A stretch of 64,000 nucleotides of DNA from Bacillus sp. V5-8f. GTDB lineage: Bacteria; Bacillota; Bacilli; Bacillales; DSM-1321. Below, in pieces: positions 53,207 through 62,272 of the stretch. The position numbers and the translations under genes were made by a program. The stretch covers positions 62,001-126,000 of the forward strand of contig NZ_PGUW01000015.1 in assembly GCF_002863565.1 (NCBI RefSeq), given 5' to 3'. The notes under the pieces were generated by a model. It was not told where the DNA came from and made no database searches. It worked only from the letters and a program-made list of their open reading frames with translations. The stretch's first letter is position 1. Each line of letters starts with the position of its first letter.

Positions 53207-53737
53207 TTATTGGACCGCATCAAACTTGTTTACCTTCCAGCCAGAGGACGTTTTGTAGAAAGTAACCGTCCGTTTGACGCTTCCTCCTTCTACATCAGGA
53301 ACTGTAAAAAGATAAGAACGGACATTAGATCGCTGATAAACCAATTTGGCCTTTGCTTTCTTCCATTCCAGCATCCCGTAGCCGTCTCCGACAGGGCGGG
53401 CCAAATTTCCCTTATACGTAATATATTTATAGTTTGTTAACCCTTTTTGTATAGCGCTTATAGTAAATGTTGCTGACAGGTATTTAACAAGTTTATCCTT
53501 AGTATTGAATTCAGGGCAAATATATGAATATTCCATGCCTTTGTAATGAAAGCTTTTTTGTAAACAAGAGCGGCTTATGTACCCATGAAGTGCATTCCAG
53601 TAACGGGTGCTGGCATTGTCGGCTATTTTTATCGCGTTTGCGGCAGACAAATTCTGTGCTGAAGAATCTGCTGAAACTCCAGAACTTAGGGAACATAGGA
53701 ATAGAATGGATAATAGGATGGCAGTGAGTCTTTTCAT
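53207..53737 (-). CDS. iseA: IseA family DL-endopeptidase inhibitor
   Basis: IseA (YoeB) is secreted and blocks LytF/CwlO-type DL-endopeptidases, protecting the cell wall from autolysis. The 176-residue product has a signal peptide (residues 1 to about 24, cleavage near SADSS) and family blocks: ASTRYWNALHGYI, FHYKGMEYSYICPEFNTKDK, GDGYGMLEWKKAKAKLV and KRTVTFYKTSSGWKVNKFD. Two Cys in the mature part may form a disulfide. GGAGAGAAA lies 6 bases before the ATG. It has its own terminator. Confidence 0.85.
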   Translation of the reverse strand: MKRLTAILLSILFLCSLSSGVSADSSAQNLSAANAIKIADNASTRYWNALHGYISRSCLQKSFHYKGMEYSYICPEFNTKDKLVKYLSATFTISAIQKGLTNYKYITYKGNLARPVGDGYGMLEWKKAKAKLVYQRSNVRSYLFTVPDVEGGSVKRTVTFYKTSSGWKVNKFDAVQ

Positions 53738-54212
53738 TTTTTTCTCTCCTATCTAAATGAGTTACTGTGTAACATATTTTTTAATAATATTACAAATGTT
53801 ACATTTATATTACAACAATTGAGGGGAAAGAGAAAGAAAAGTTTATTAGTATAAAATATATTTTTGTTATACCCTAAACTCCACGCGTTAAACCTTTTCA
53901 ATATAAACGGAAACTTTTATATAAAGGGAAGCCAAATCATTTCATTATCTAATTCGTAAGTTTTAATGTTGAGATTTTTACTGAAAAAATTAAATGGAAT
54001 CAACAATATTTTAAATACATATGGTGCGTTTTTGAAAAGCTTAGATAAAGAGAAAAGGTGTGTGCTCAAAAGGGTTTTCATATCTTTAGGGATCTCCCCT
54101 TTTATTTTTACGTGAACCCGGATAAAGTCATAATAGTGTTGTCACTGAAATAATGTAAGCTTAGGGAAGTGTTACATTAAGGTGATTTTCCGGGATAGAA
54201 GGTGAATCAATT
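53738..54212. other. Gap without supported gene
   Basis: AAAAGGG...CCCTTTTATTTTT (about 54077-54118) is a possible hairpin with T-run but no gene precedes it. Nothing else was found. Confidence 0.35.
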
Positions 54213-55004
54213 TTGAAGTTAATAAATGAAAAAAGTAGTCCTTGGGGATATAAGAAACACAATGACGAGAGTATTGACCCTTTAGATTTGATTGGAATAC
54301 AGGAAAGGTGTTTATTTATTGGTGTTAGCGTAGGTTGCAGCTACCAGAATGAAAGAGACTGTGTGGTACTCATGTATAAGGATAGAACAAAGTGGGAATT
54401 GAAGGCAAATGAAAATGAAGATGCGTTCGAATTTTTATATCGTAATATTAAAAAATTCTCCAAAAACAGATATAAAAAAACGAATAGTACTTTTTTAAAA
54501 GAATATTTAATTTTGACCTCTAATGCTTGTTTAAACGTACCGGTAAAACCAGAATATTATACTCGTGACGTAGACCTTGTACAGTATGGTAATAATCCGA
54601 TTCGTCAAAGATGGCAGTCTGAAAGTTATCTAAAGATTACTGATTGGTTAAATCATTTTCCAGTATCGGGAGCATCAAAGCGAGTGTTCTTGGAAACTAA
54701 TCCTATTAGTAATTTTCCTTTCTACATTAAGGAAATAAGAGATATTGAGAAAGAAAAGTCTTTTTTAACAGAAGCGTTTATAAAAATCAGTGGGTTGTCC
54801 GGCTCTGTTCCAAACATTAGAGGGTGGAATGAAGAAAATTTTAAAGATGATTTTTTCCGGGATGCTTTTGTATCAATGCTAGTATCCATGGCGTATTCGA
54901 GATGGAAATCAAACGATAAAACAGGAAACGATGACTTTCTGAAAATAATTGTAGATCATGACGGCATTTATTGGCTTCTTGACCACGCACCTATCAATCA
55001 ATAA
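54213..55004 (+). CDS. Hypothetical protein, 263 residues
   Basis: The soluble product is not recognised. It contains IQERCLFIGVSVGCSYQNER, a conserved-looking NPIRQRWQSESYLKITDWLN block, and DFLKIIVDHDGIYWLLDHA at the C-terminus. The early IGV.VGC..........V followed by late Asp residues loosely recalls nuclease-like or DUF429-type folds, without firm support. TTG 54213 is used with AGAAGGTGA 8-9 bases upstream. The codon usage is AT-rich, like neighbouring accessory genes. Confidence 0.6.
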   Translation: MKLINEKSSPWGYKKHNDESIDPLDLIGIQERCLFIGVSVGCSYQNERDCVVLMYKDRTKWELKANENEDAFEFLYRNIKKFSKNRYKKTNSTFLKEYLILTSNACLNVPVKPEYYTRDVDLVQYGNNPIRQRWQSESYLKITDWLNHFPVSGASKRVFLETNPISNFPFYIKEIRDIEKEKSFLTEAFIKISGLSGSVPNIRGWNEENFKDDFFRDAFVSMLVSMAYSRWKSNDKTGNDDFLKIIVDHDGIYWLLDHAPINQ

Positions 55005-55027
55005 TCACATGTATAATGTCCAATATG

Positions 55028-55055
55028 AAAAGCCTCTTTCACATGAAAAAGGCTT
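55028..55055. terminator. Terminator shared by the convergent genes
   Basis: AAGCCTCTTTC pairs with GAAAAAGGCTT (one mismatch) between the two convergent stop codons. Confidence 0.75.
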
Positions 55056-55087
55056 AGTGTTTTCTTTACAGCTTTGATAAACCTCTA

Positions 55088-55621
55088 TTATTTTTTGAAG
55101 TCTGGGTCTTCAAAAGGATGAGCTACCCAGCCAGTGGCATCGATAAATAAACGCACGGCCACTACTTGGCGGTTCTGCATTAAAGTAAAGAAATGGGGAG
55201 TATTGACCGGTACAGAAATCACGTCTCCAGCGGACAATTCTACATCAAAATAACCGTTATCCCCCTTAATTGTAAATACACCATTGCCCGCAGTAATGGC
55301 ACGAACTTCATCTTCGGTATGCACATGAACTTTTTCGAACTTCGTCAGAAGCTCGTCCAAATTAGGAGTTGCTTCCGAAAGGGCAATAATGTCCCATTGT
55401 TCATAGCCGCGCCGTTTGGCAAGAGATCTGACCTCAGAATCAAAGACTGCTAAAATCTCCCTTTTTTGCTCATCGGAAAGGATAAAATTCTCACGTAAAT
55501 GTTTTGGTAACTTGTCCATATCCCAATGCTCGTAAAGAACCCCTTGTTTATCCAAAAATTGTTTTACTTCTTGCTCTTCTGACAATCTTGTATTGGTATT
55601 GCGCAATAGAATGGTTGCCAT
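55088..55621 (-). CDS. mtnD: Acireductone dioxygenase
   Basis: It cleaves acireductone to 2-keto-4-methylthiobutyrate and formate (Fe2+ form), the last oxidative step of methionine salvage. The 177-residue cupin shows the metal site KVHVHTEDEVRAI (HxH....E) and a second His in NTPHFFTL. The N-terminus MATILLRNTNTRLSEEQEVK is family-like. GGAGATTG lies 5-8 bases before the ATG. It is the last gene of the mtnEWXBD operon. Confidence 0.95.
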   Translation of the reverse strand: MATILLRNTNTRLSEEQEVKQFLDKQGVLYEHWDMDKLPKHLRENFILSDEQKREILAVFDSEVRSLAKRRGYEQWDIIALSEATPNLDELLTKFEKVHVHTEDEVRAITAGNGVFTIKGDNGYFDVELSAGDVISVPVNTPHFFTLMQNRQVVAVRLFIDATGWVAHPFEDPDFKK

Positions 55622-55646
55622 TGTAACAATCTCCTTTTATAAGTTT

Positions 55647-56309
55647 TTACAAAGTTTCATTGTTTTTTTTAAAAAGAAGCATGTTAGTTTGATATTCAAA
55701 TAAAAACTCAAATGCTTCTAAATGACGTTTAGCAGCGAAGTCACTGTCTCCCCATACATAGATCCCATGATTATGGATCAATACGCCTGGCACCTTCGGG
55801 TCAATGACTTTCCTGACTTCTTCTGCTAATTTAGGAATATAGGCATGATTTTCTATAATAGGTACGGAAATCGATGCATTTTCTTCCCAAATATCAAAAG
55901 CTTTAATCATTTCGTGTCCCTTAAAGGTCACTTTTCCTTGATGATTGTAAAAGTGGGAAATAAGGTTGTTATAAATGGTATGAATATGAAAGATAGCTTT
56001 ACAATCAGGGACTGATTGATAAATAGAGGTGTGGATTAACGTTTCAGCAGAAGGTATTAACTTGGTAGGGAACACGGGATTTCCATCAAAATTGACTAAA
56101 AGAAAGTCCTCTGGCGTATGGCGCGATTTGTCCTTTCCGCTAGTTGTTATCGCGATAACGTGCTGGTTATTCTCTCGGGAACTGTTCACAAGAATGGATA
56201 AATTCCCGCTTGTTGCCGGAAACCACCTTTTTTCCGATAAGGTTGCTTTAACAGCTTGTAACGTTTTAAAAGCATACTGTATTTCTTCCAGATTGATTTT
56301 TTCAGTTAT
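55647..56309 (-). CDS. mtnB: Methylthioribulose-1-phosphate dehydratase with an ATA start
   Basis: It dehydrates MTRu-1-P to diketomethylthiopentyl-1-P. The family N-terminus (KRWFPATSGNLSILV) lies upstream of the only GTG (56187-56189), so translation must begin earlier. The in-frame ATA at 56309-56307 overlaps the mtnX stop as ATAA, where an ATGA overlap is expected, and has GGGGTGA 6 bases upstream. From there the product is 220 residues, close to the family length, with zinc site AIFHIHTIYNNLI, catalytic Glu region KPSAETL-like (IPSAETLIHTSIY), and NHGIYVWG. No ATG or TTG exists in the first 40 codons. Start loss or a near-cognate start are both possible. Confidence 0.88.
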   Translation of the reverse strand: MTEKINLEEIQYAFKTLQAVKATLSEKRWFPATSGNLSILVNSSRENNQHVIAITTSGKDKSRHTPEDFLLVNFDGNPVFPTKLIPSAETLIHTSIYQSVPDCKAIFHIHTIYNNLISHFYNHQGKVTFKGHEMIKAFDIWEENASISVPIIENHAYIPKLAEEVRKVIDPKVPGVLIHNHGIYVWGDSDFAAKRHLEAFEFLFEYQTNMLLFKKNNETL

Positions 56310-56989
56310 ACGTCTTCACCCCAGTCATCGTTCATCTGGTTTAAGATGGTAACCACATCAAAAAACGAATGGAATTCTTCATAATGAAGAGAATGTTCTT
56401 TACATTTTTGTACGAGAAAATCCCTTGCAATGACAAGGTCAGCCATTTTTGCTACTGCCAGGTCTGTAATACTGTCCCCAATAACAATCTTCATGGAATC
56501 GTCAAACGCAAGTGAACGAAGGATGCTTGGTTTGCACATGCCGCACTTGTTGCTGCATTGCACATCGCAGGGAAAGGGCCAGAGAATTTGTATATGCTTG
56601 CCGCTGAAATCACTGGCATTACAATAAATATCCTGTTTTGACAAGGAAAAGTTTGACAAAATAGGGAAAACGAAAAAGTCTATTCCTCCACTTGTTACGA
56701 GCAAGCGGATGTTCCGTTCTTTACAGTATTGGATAAATTCACGAAATCCTGGTCGAATCTTGGCTGTATTAATAGAAAAACTAGTGATTTCCTCACGGCA
56801 GGATGCAGGCAATAACCCAAACATCCGACCGACTCCTTCACGAATGCTAATTCGTCCACTTAAAATATTATTCTTTATCGGTTCCCAACCGGGAGGATTG
56901 AAATGTTTCATTATTTGAATGATGTTGTCATTTTCGGTAATCGTTCCGTCAAAATCACAAAAGATGATCATTTTTTTAAAGATCGGCAC
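56306..56989 (-). CDS. mtnX: HK-MTPenyl-1-P phosphatase
   Basis: A HAD-superfamily phosphatase that dephosphorylates 2-hydroxy-3-keto-5-methylthiopentenyl-1-phosphate to acireductone. Motif I is IIFCDFDGTITENDN, motif II LLVTSGGIDFFVFP, and motif III VIGDSITDLAVA. The Cys-rich cap (CDVQCSNKCGMCKPS) is MtnX-typical. GTG 56989 is chosen because it yields the family N-terminus MPIFKKMIIF; the frame extends six codons further inside mtnW. There is no strong ribosome site. Its stop TAA overlaps the mtnB start. Confidence 0.93.
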   Translation of the reverse strand: MPIFKKMIIFCDFDGTITENDNIIQIMKHFNPPGWEPIKNNILSGRISIREGVGRMFGLLPASCREEITSFSINTAKIRPGFREFIQYCKERNIRLLVTSGGIDFFVFPILSNFSLSKQDIYCNASDFSGKHIQILWPFPCDVQCSNKCGMCKPSILRSLAFDDSMKIVIGDSITDLAVAKMADLVIARDFLVQKCKEHSLHYEEFHSFFDVVTILNQMNDDWGEDV

Positions 56990-56991
56990 GG

Positions 56992-58212
56992 TTATATTGC
57001 ACCCCATTTATTGATTGCCGCTAGAAGTTCAGGAGATTGTTGTGCTTCTTCTTCAAGTGTACGACCTTTAACGACAGCCTGTACAGCATCAGCAAATGCT
57101 TTCCCTCCAGCTGCGGTTCCTCTAGGATGCCCGTGAATTCCTCCTCCGGCATTCACAATAAAATCTTCACCAAAATCACGGTACAGCGTTGGAACGAGAC
57201 CAGGGTGAATACCTGCGGAAGGTGTTGGAAAAGCGGGAAGATGAATGTTGCTGTGAGATTTCAATTGTTCTGCTATTTTAAGAGCTTCATCTTTGGGAAT
57301 GGCTACTGAACCATAAGGAGAGGGAAAGAGAACTATATCAGAACCTAACAAACGCATTAATTTACCCAAAAGAAGCGGAGTTGATAATCCATAATAACGG
57401 GATGGATAAATAGCACCGGAAAATGCAGGATGTGCCATGATTGGTACATTCACGTCAGGATCAGCGGCTATTCGGTGGAGTATATCAAATCCGTATGGGG
57501 CTACATTCAGCAATAAACAAGAAGCTCCCGCGTTTGAAAAATACTTTGCTTTTTCCACCATCTCAGTAACTGGACCGGTTAAGTTCACCGCATAAAGCAC
57601 TTGCCTTCCGTTTTTTTCTTTTTGGCGTTGATTCCTTTTTTCAAAAGCAGCGATTCGTTTCAAAGCTGGTGCATAATCATCCCGAAAAAAAATCTCGTCG
57701 TCTTTAATTAGATTGACTTGTCCATCCAGCTGGTTTTGATATTCTGTTTCCAGTTCGTCAAAAGGAAGGCCGATACATTGTTTGAAAATGCTCATGAGCA
57801 GTGGACGATCATAAACATTGACCAGCTTTCTAACACCTTTGATACCAAATTTTGGGCCGGGAAACTGTGAGAGGAGCGAATCCGGCAAGTGCAAGTCTAG
57901 CAATTTAATCCGGCCATCCATAGAAAGCTTGCCAAAAACTGTTGTGAGGATAGATGGAATATCCGGATTCAAATTAACAAGCGGGTAACCAATCTTTAAC
58001 ACGGCCTTCGGTAATTCATCTGAATTTTGATTGAAGACACTAATATCTATTACTTTCCCTACATGCGGTTGCATCTGATCTTTTCTTTGCTGTGGGAGTT
58101 CAGTCCAGGTTCCGACCGTAAGTCCTACTGCAATCTCTTGTGCTTTTTTGTGAAAGTTTAGTTGCCCATGAACCAAATAGGTAGCAATGACATAATCCGG
58201 GTCAATTGTCAC
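56992..58212 (-). CDS. mtnW: DK-MTP-1-P enolase, RuBisCO-like protein
   Basis: This RuBisCO-like protein enolises diketomethylthiopentyl-1-P and does not fix CO2. The 406-residue product is family-length, with DYVIATYLVHGQ at the N-terminus, GIKGVRKLVNVYDRPLLM, LKDDEIF-like LIKDDEIFFRDDYAPALKRI around the active lysine region, and phosphate-binding NAGGGIHGHPRGTAAGGKAF. GTG 58212 has AGGAGGTGA 8 bases upstream. It lies 27 bases after mtnE. Confidence 0.94.
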   Translation of the reverse strand: MTIDPDYVIATYLVHGQLNFHKKAQEIAVGLTVGTWTELPQQRKDQMQPHVGKVIDISVFNQNSDELPKAVLKIGYPLVNLNPDIPSILTTVFGKLSMDGRIKLLDLHLPDSLLSQFPGPKFGIKGVRKLVNVYDRPLLMSIFKQCIGLPFDELETEYQNQLDGQVNLIKDDEIFFRDDYAPALKRIAAFEKRNQRQKEKNGRQVLYAVNLTGPVTEMVEKAKYFSNAGASCLLLNVAPYGFDILHRIAADPDVNVPIMAHPAFSGAIYPSRYYGLSTPLLLGKLMRLLGSDIVLFPSPYGSVAIPKDEALKIAEQLKSHSNIHLPAFPTPSAGIHPGLVPTLYRDFGEDFIVNAGGGIHGHPRGTAAGGKAFADAVQAVVKGRTLEEEAQQSPELLAAINKWGAI

Positions 58213-58239
58213 AAATACTTCACCTCCTGAATAAATCGT

Positions 58240-59424
58240 TTAAAAGATAGATAATTTAGAAATGCGTTGCAGAGCTTCCCGAATGCGTTCCTCTTCAGAG
58301 AGCAATCCTACTCGAATATACCCATCTCCATAAGCGCCAAATCCGATTCCTGGAGCAACCATTACTTTTGCTTGTTCCAATAGAATGTCAGCAAACTGGC
58401 TTGAGGTAAATCCCTTTGCGACGGGCAGCCAAGCAAAGAAAGAGCCTTTAGGAAGCGGAGCATCCCAGCACAACTCTTTTAATTCGTCAAACAAGGCATT
58501 GCGCCTCAATTCGTAGGTGTTGACTAGCTCACGGACACATTCCTGTGAGGATGTCAAGGCTGTTACAGCCGCGTCCTGGACCGCTCCGAACAAACTGACG
58601 AAATAATGATCTTGAATTTCATTGATCAAGCGAATCAGCTCTTGGTTTCCAAGGGCGAATCCAACCCTCCAACCAGCCATATTATACGTTTTTGACATCG
58701 TATAAAATTCGATGCCAACATCCTTCGCACCTGGCCGAGATAAATAGCTGATCGGTTTGTGTCCATCAAAGCCAATGGCTCCATAGGCAAAATCATGAGC
58801 AATAATAATATTATGTTTTTCTGCAAAGCGAATGGCTTCATCAAAGAATGTACTGGTTGCACAAGCTCCCGTAGGATTTGAGGGATAATTAAGAAACATT
58901 AATTTTGCCCGTTTGCATTGGTCTGGAGTAAGGATTGAAAAATCGGGAAAAAATTCGTTTGTGGCTTGAAGCGGCATTTGGATCATTTCAGCGCCAGCAA
59001 TGGCAATTCCTGACCAATAATCTGGATAGCAGGGATCTGGTACAAGAGCCGAATCTCCTGGATTTAGCAGGATTTGCGATATTTGGACGAGCCCTGTTTT
59101 TGCTCCAAACAAGATGGCCACTTCTTTTTCAGGATCCAATGTAACACCATGCTCGTTCTGATACCAAGTGCAGATGGCTTTCTTCAATTCTAATTTCCCT
59201 GAAAACGGAGGATATTTATGATTAATAGGATTTTCTGCAGCCCTGTTTAACGAGTGAATAATATGAGACGGGGTAGGCAGGTCTGGATTGCCTTGTCCAA
59301 GATTAATAACATCATAACCAGCCTGAATAAACCCATTCACCTTTCCAACCAATGTAGAGAAAAATTGTTTTGGCAGTCGATTCACTTGTTCAGATGGATA
59401 GATTATAAGTTTTTTATTTAGAAT
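58240..59424 (-). CDS. mtnE: Methionine-forming aminotransferase MtnE with a probable ATT start
   Basis: This PLP enzyme converts 2-keto-4-methylthiobutyrate to methionine. Family blocks are INLGQGNPDLPTPSHI, PSNPTGACA and the PLP Lys in YTMSKTYNMAGWRVGF. GTG 59385 opens 381 codons but lacks a ribosome site. The frame is open to an in-frame ATT (59424-59422), which lies 7 bases after AGAGGGGTG. Starting there adds LNKKLIIYPSEQ before VNRLPKQFF, giving 394 residues; family members also have residues before LPKQFF. It is the first gene of the operon, behind a short leader. Confidence 0.88.
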   Translation of the reverse strand: MLNKKLIIYPSEQVNRLPKQFFSTLVGKVNGFIQAGYDVINLGQGNPDLPTPSHIIHSLNRAAENPINHKYPPFSGKLELKKAICTWYQNEHGVTLDPEKEVAILFGAKTGLVQISQILLNPGDSALVPDPCYPDYWSGIAIAGAEMIQMPLQATNEFFPDFSILTPDQCKRAKLMFLNYPSNPTGACATSTFFDEAIRFAEKHNIIIAHDFAYGAIGFDGHKPISYLSRPGAKDVGIEFYTMSKTYNMAGWRVGFALGNQELIRLINEIQDHYFVSLFGAVQDAAVTALTSSQECVRELVNTYELRRNALFDELKELCWDAPLPKGSFFAWLPVAKGFTSSQFADILLEQAKVMVAPGIGFGAYGDGYIRVGLLSEEERIREALQRISKLSIF

Positions 59425-59449
59425 ATCGATTCACCCCTCTCTTAAAAAT

Positions 59450-59478
59450 AACATATGATACAGTACCTTTTTTGTGAA
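59450..59478 (-). promoter_or_regulatory. Sigma-A promoter of mtnEWXBD
   Basis: On the minus strand TTCACA (59478-59473), 17 bases, TATGTT (59455-59450). The leader to the start codon is only about 20 bases, leaving no room for a SAM riboswitch. Confidence 0.6.
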
Positions 59479-59500
59479 TAATTGGTAAAAAAACAATTAG

Positions 59501-59529
59501 TTGTCCTGCTTTTACTAGAGTAATAAATA
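59501..59529 (+). promoter_or_regulatory. Sigma-A promoter of mtnKA
   Basis: TTGTCC (59501-59506), 17 bases, TAAATA (59524-59529). The leader to mtnK is about 45 bases, again too short for an S-box. ACAATTAGTTGT at 59494-59505 overlaps the -35 and could be an operator. Confidence 0.6.
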
Positions 59530-59580
59530 CACTAGTGGATTTTGCTCAGGAAAAGGTTCAAAAAGGAGAGGGGGACACAA

Positions 59581-60816
59581 ATGTCAAATATAGGTTACCA
59601 TGCACTAAATGAGATGGAGGCTATACAATATGTTAGAAAGATTGCGGGTATATTTCCGGAAAATGCCCAACTTATTTGCAAAGAAATAGGGGATGGGAAT
59701 TTAAATCTAGTATTCCGTATTATGGAACAGGGATCGGCAGGAAAGAGTATTATTATGAAACAAGCCCTCCCATATGCCCGCATTGTAGGGGATTCTTGGC
59801 CTTTAACATTGGACAGGGCGCGTATTGAGAGCGAGGCATTACTGATACAAAATAGTATTTGTCCAGGCTTGGTTCCAAAAGTTTATCATTATGATAATGA
59901 AATGGCGTTAACAATCATGGAGGATTTATCTACCCATATCATTATGCGCAAAGGGCTGACCGCACGTAATCGTTATCCTTATTTTGCAAGACAAATTGGG
60001 ACATTTCTTGCCAGAACTCTGTTTTTTTCCTCAGACTTAATGTTAGATTCCCACCACAAAAAACAGAAAGTGAGGCAATTTATAAATCCTGAATTGTGTA
60101 AAATTACAGAAGAACTTGTTTTTACTGATCCATTCTATGATGCAGAAACGAATCAATTTAACCCGTTAATTAAGGATGATATAAAAGATATTTGGGGTAA
60201 TGACGAGCTCAAACTGGAAATTAGCAAGTTAAAAGAAAAATTCCTCACTCATGCCCAGGCACTCATCCACGGTGATCTTCATACAGGCAGTATAATGGTC
60301 ACCGAAACGGATACGAAAGTGATTGATCCAGAATTTAGCTTTTATGGGCCAATGGGTTTTGACATCGGAGCTTTGATTGCGAACCTTTTACTCAGTTACT
60401 GCTCTCATGAAGGTCATACCCTCGATAAAACAGAACGGCTTCATTATCAGGACTATCTGTTAATGACAATAGAGAATATTTGGACAATTTTTGAAGAAGA
60501 ATTTAAAGCCTTATGGCAGGAAAATGCAAAAGGATTATATGTCTCGATACCGCGATATAAAGAAGATTATTTGCTACGATTGCTACATGATACTGCAGGA
60601 TTTGCAGGGTGTAAAATGATGCGTCGGGTGATCGGACTAGCACATGTTCCTGATTTGGAAAGTATAAAAGATCCAGAATTACGGGCAAGAGGAGAAAGAT
60701 TAGCCCTTGCGGTTGGACAAGTACTAGTACTAAAGCAGGGGACAGTAAGTAAAATTACTGATCTAACAACATTAGTAAGGAACATCGATACTTGGGAGGT
60801 AGGGGACGATTCATAA
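59581..60816 (+). CDS. mtnK: Methylthioribose kinase
   Basis: It phosphorylates methylthioribose with ATP, trapping it for salvage. The 411-residue kinase has [12 protein letters not shown] for nucleotide binding, [20 protein letters not shown], catalytic [11 protein letters not shown] and metal-binding [15 protein letters not shown], then [20 protein letters not shown] 59581 is chosen because AAGGAGAGGGGG lies just upstream; the frame is open 13 codons further. The mtnA gene overlaps its end. Confidence 0.95.
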   Translation: MSNIGYHALNEMEAIQYVRKIAGIFPENAQLICKEIGDGNLNLVFRIMEQGSAGKSIIMKQALPYARIVGDSWPLTLDRARIESEALLIQNSICPGLVPKVYHYDNEMALTIMEDLSTHIIMRKGLTARNRYPYFARQIGTFLARTLFFSSDLMLDSHHKKQKVRQFINPELCKITEELVFTDPFYDAETNQFNPLIKDDIKDIWGNDELKLEISKLKEKFLTHAQALIHGDLHTGSIMVTETDTKVIDPEFSFYGPMGFDIGALIANLLLSYCSHEGHTLDKTERLHYQDYLLMTIENIWTIFEEEFKALWQENAKGLYVSIPRYKEDYLLRLLHDTAGFAGCKMMRRVIGLAHVPDLESIKDPELRARGERLALAVGQVLVLKQGTVSKITDLTTLVRNIDTWEVGDDS

Positions 60817-61867
60817 GTCGATTCAATCACTTCAGTGGAAAAATGATCAGCTCATTTTACTGGACCAATCGCTTCTTCCGGAAGAAACGGTGTTCCTGTC
60901 TCTGTCTACTATAGAAGAAGTTTGGGAAGCGATTCGCTATCTTAAGGTACGCGGTGCCCCTGCTATTGGGATGGCAGCAGCTTATGGCCTTTATATAGGG
61001 ATTCAAAACACACAGGAAAGAGATATAAATTCTTTCATTGAGGATTTGGAAAAAAAATCGGACTATTTATCCTCAGCCCGGCCGACGGCAGTTAACTTGT
61101 TCTGGGCACTAAAACGATTAAAAGAGAAAGCTTATGATGGTCAAAAGAAAGGAATAAATGTAGAGAAAATCAAGAAAATTCTTCTTAAAGAGGCTATTGA
61201 GATTCAAGAAGAAGATGAAAAAGTTTGTCGGAAGATTGGTGAACACGCGCTTGGCTTATTTCAAGACGGAATGGGTATTCTCACACATTGTAATGCAGGA
61301 AGCTTGGCAACTGCGCTATATGGAACGGCAACTGCTCCATTTTATATCGCCAAAGAACGAGGGTGGAATCTAAAGATTTTTGTCAATGAAACTCGTCCAG
61401 TTCTTCAGGGGGCACGTCTTACCGCATGGGAATTGCAGCAGGCAGGGATTGATGTCACCCTTATTTGTGATAATATGGCAGCCGTGGTCATGGCAAACCG
61501 TTCTGTACAAGCTGTTATTGTTGGAACAGACCGGGTGGCTGCCAATGGAGATGTTGCCAATAAAATAGGAACCTACATGGTAGCTATTTTAGCGAAAGAG
61601 CATAAACTCCCATTTTATGTCGCCGCTCCATTTTCATCTATTGATTTAAGTACACCAACCGGAACAGAAATTCAAATAGAAGAACGTTCTGGGGATGAAA
61701 TTATATATGGATTAGGGAAAAAAATTGCACCGGAAGGAATCAAAGTGTTTAATCCTGCATTTGATATCACGCCTTATTCACTTGTAACAGCCTTTGTAAC
61801 CGAAAAAGGTATTGTATATCCTGATCAGGCAGGCCGATATGACAACGTTCTTCATAATTTAAAATAG
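60809..61867 (+). CDS. mtnA: Methylthioribose-1-phosphate isomerase with a probable ATT start
   Basis: It converts MTR-1-P to MTRu-1-P. Conserved blocks are [46 protein letters not shown] with the catalytic Cys, and [20 protein letters not shown] with the catalytic Asp. GTG 60890 would remove the conserved N-terminal strand ([20 protein letters not shown]). The frame is open upstream to 60803, where the only plausible start is ATT 60809, overlapping the mtnK stop and 9 bases after GGGAGGT. From ATT the product is 352 residues, the usual family length. Confidence 0.88.
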   Translation: MHKSIQSLQWKNDQLILLDQSLLPEETVFLSLSTIEEVWEAIRYLKVRGAPAIGMAAAYGLYIGIQNTQERDINSFIEDLEKKSDYLSSARPTAVNLFWALKRLKEKAYDGQKKGINVEKIKKILLKEAIEIQEEDEKVCRKIGEHALGLFQDGMGILTHCNAGSLATALYGTATAPFYIAKERGWNLKIFVNETRPVLQGARLTAWELQQAGIDVTLICDNMAAVVMANRSVQAVIVGTDRVAANGDVANKIGTYMVAILAKEHKLPFYVAAPFSSIDLSTPTGTEIQIEERSGDEIIYGLGKKIAPEGIKVFNPAFDITPYSLVTAFVTEKGIVYPDQAGRYDNVLHNLK

Positions 61868-61889
61868 ATGCAGTCATAACTATGATGGT

Positions 61890-62021
61890 GGGGCTGTCCG
61901 AAAAGTAGTGTTTTCAGCACAAATGTTAAAAAAGCAAAACCCAAGAATGCTGTTATATCAACATTCTTGGGTTTTTATTTTGGGAGCATTCTACCCTATA
62001 AAGGACTTTCTGGACAGCCCC
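61890..62021. mobile_element. MITE-like element with IS-type terminal inverted repeats
   Basis: GGGGCTGTCCGAAAAGT at the left end and ACTTTCTGGACAGCCCC at the right end are inverted repeats of 17 bases with two mismatches, 132 bases apart. GGGGCTGTCC ends are typical of IS1182-type insertion sequences. The inside is non-coding and holds a second perfect hairpin. No clear target duplication is visible. It lies 22 bases after mtnA. Confidence 0.65.
61936..61975 (+). terminator. Terminator hairpin inside the MITE-like element
   Basis: AAAACCCAAGAATG pairs perfectly with CATTCTTGGGTTTT around a 12-base loop, followed by T-rich sequence. It can end mtnKA transcription. Confidence 0.85.
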
Positions 62022-62272
62022 TTTTTTAATCTAAAATAATTGAGGTAACCAAATGGTAGACTTTACACTTATTTTTTCTTTCATGGTAAATAGTACAAAC
62101 CCTTCTCAACAGGAAGCCATATCATATGTTATGCAACCATAGTAAACCTGCCGAGGTTTTCCAGAAGTGTTTCATTTCAAGAAAGAAGAAGTTGGACAAA
62201 CCGGTAGCGGGATAAAAAAATGCAATAAAGGTTTAAGTGGGGTCAAAATTTTACTATTTGGGAGGTTAACAT
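62022..62272. other. Leader region of metK, no S-box seen
   Basis: No SAM-I riboswitch landmarks and no terminator precede metK. GGGAGG lies 6-9 bases before the ATG. Confidence 0.4.

Noticed and set aside
62022-62272. SAM riboswitch before metK
   Set aside because: No S-box landmarks (paired GAGGGA/GGCC-type blocks) and no leader terminator could be found.
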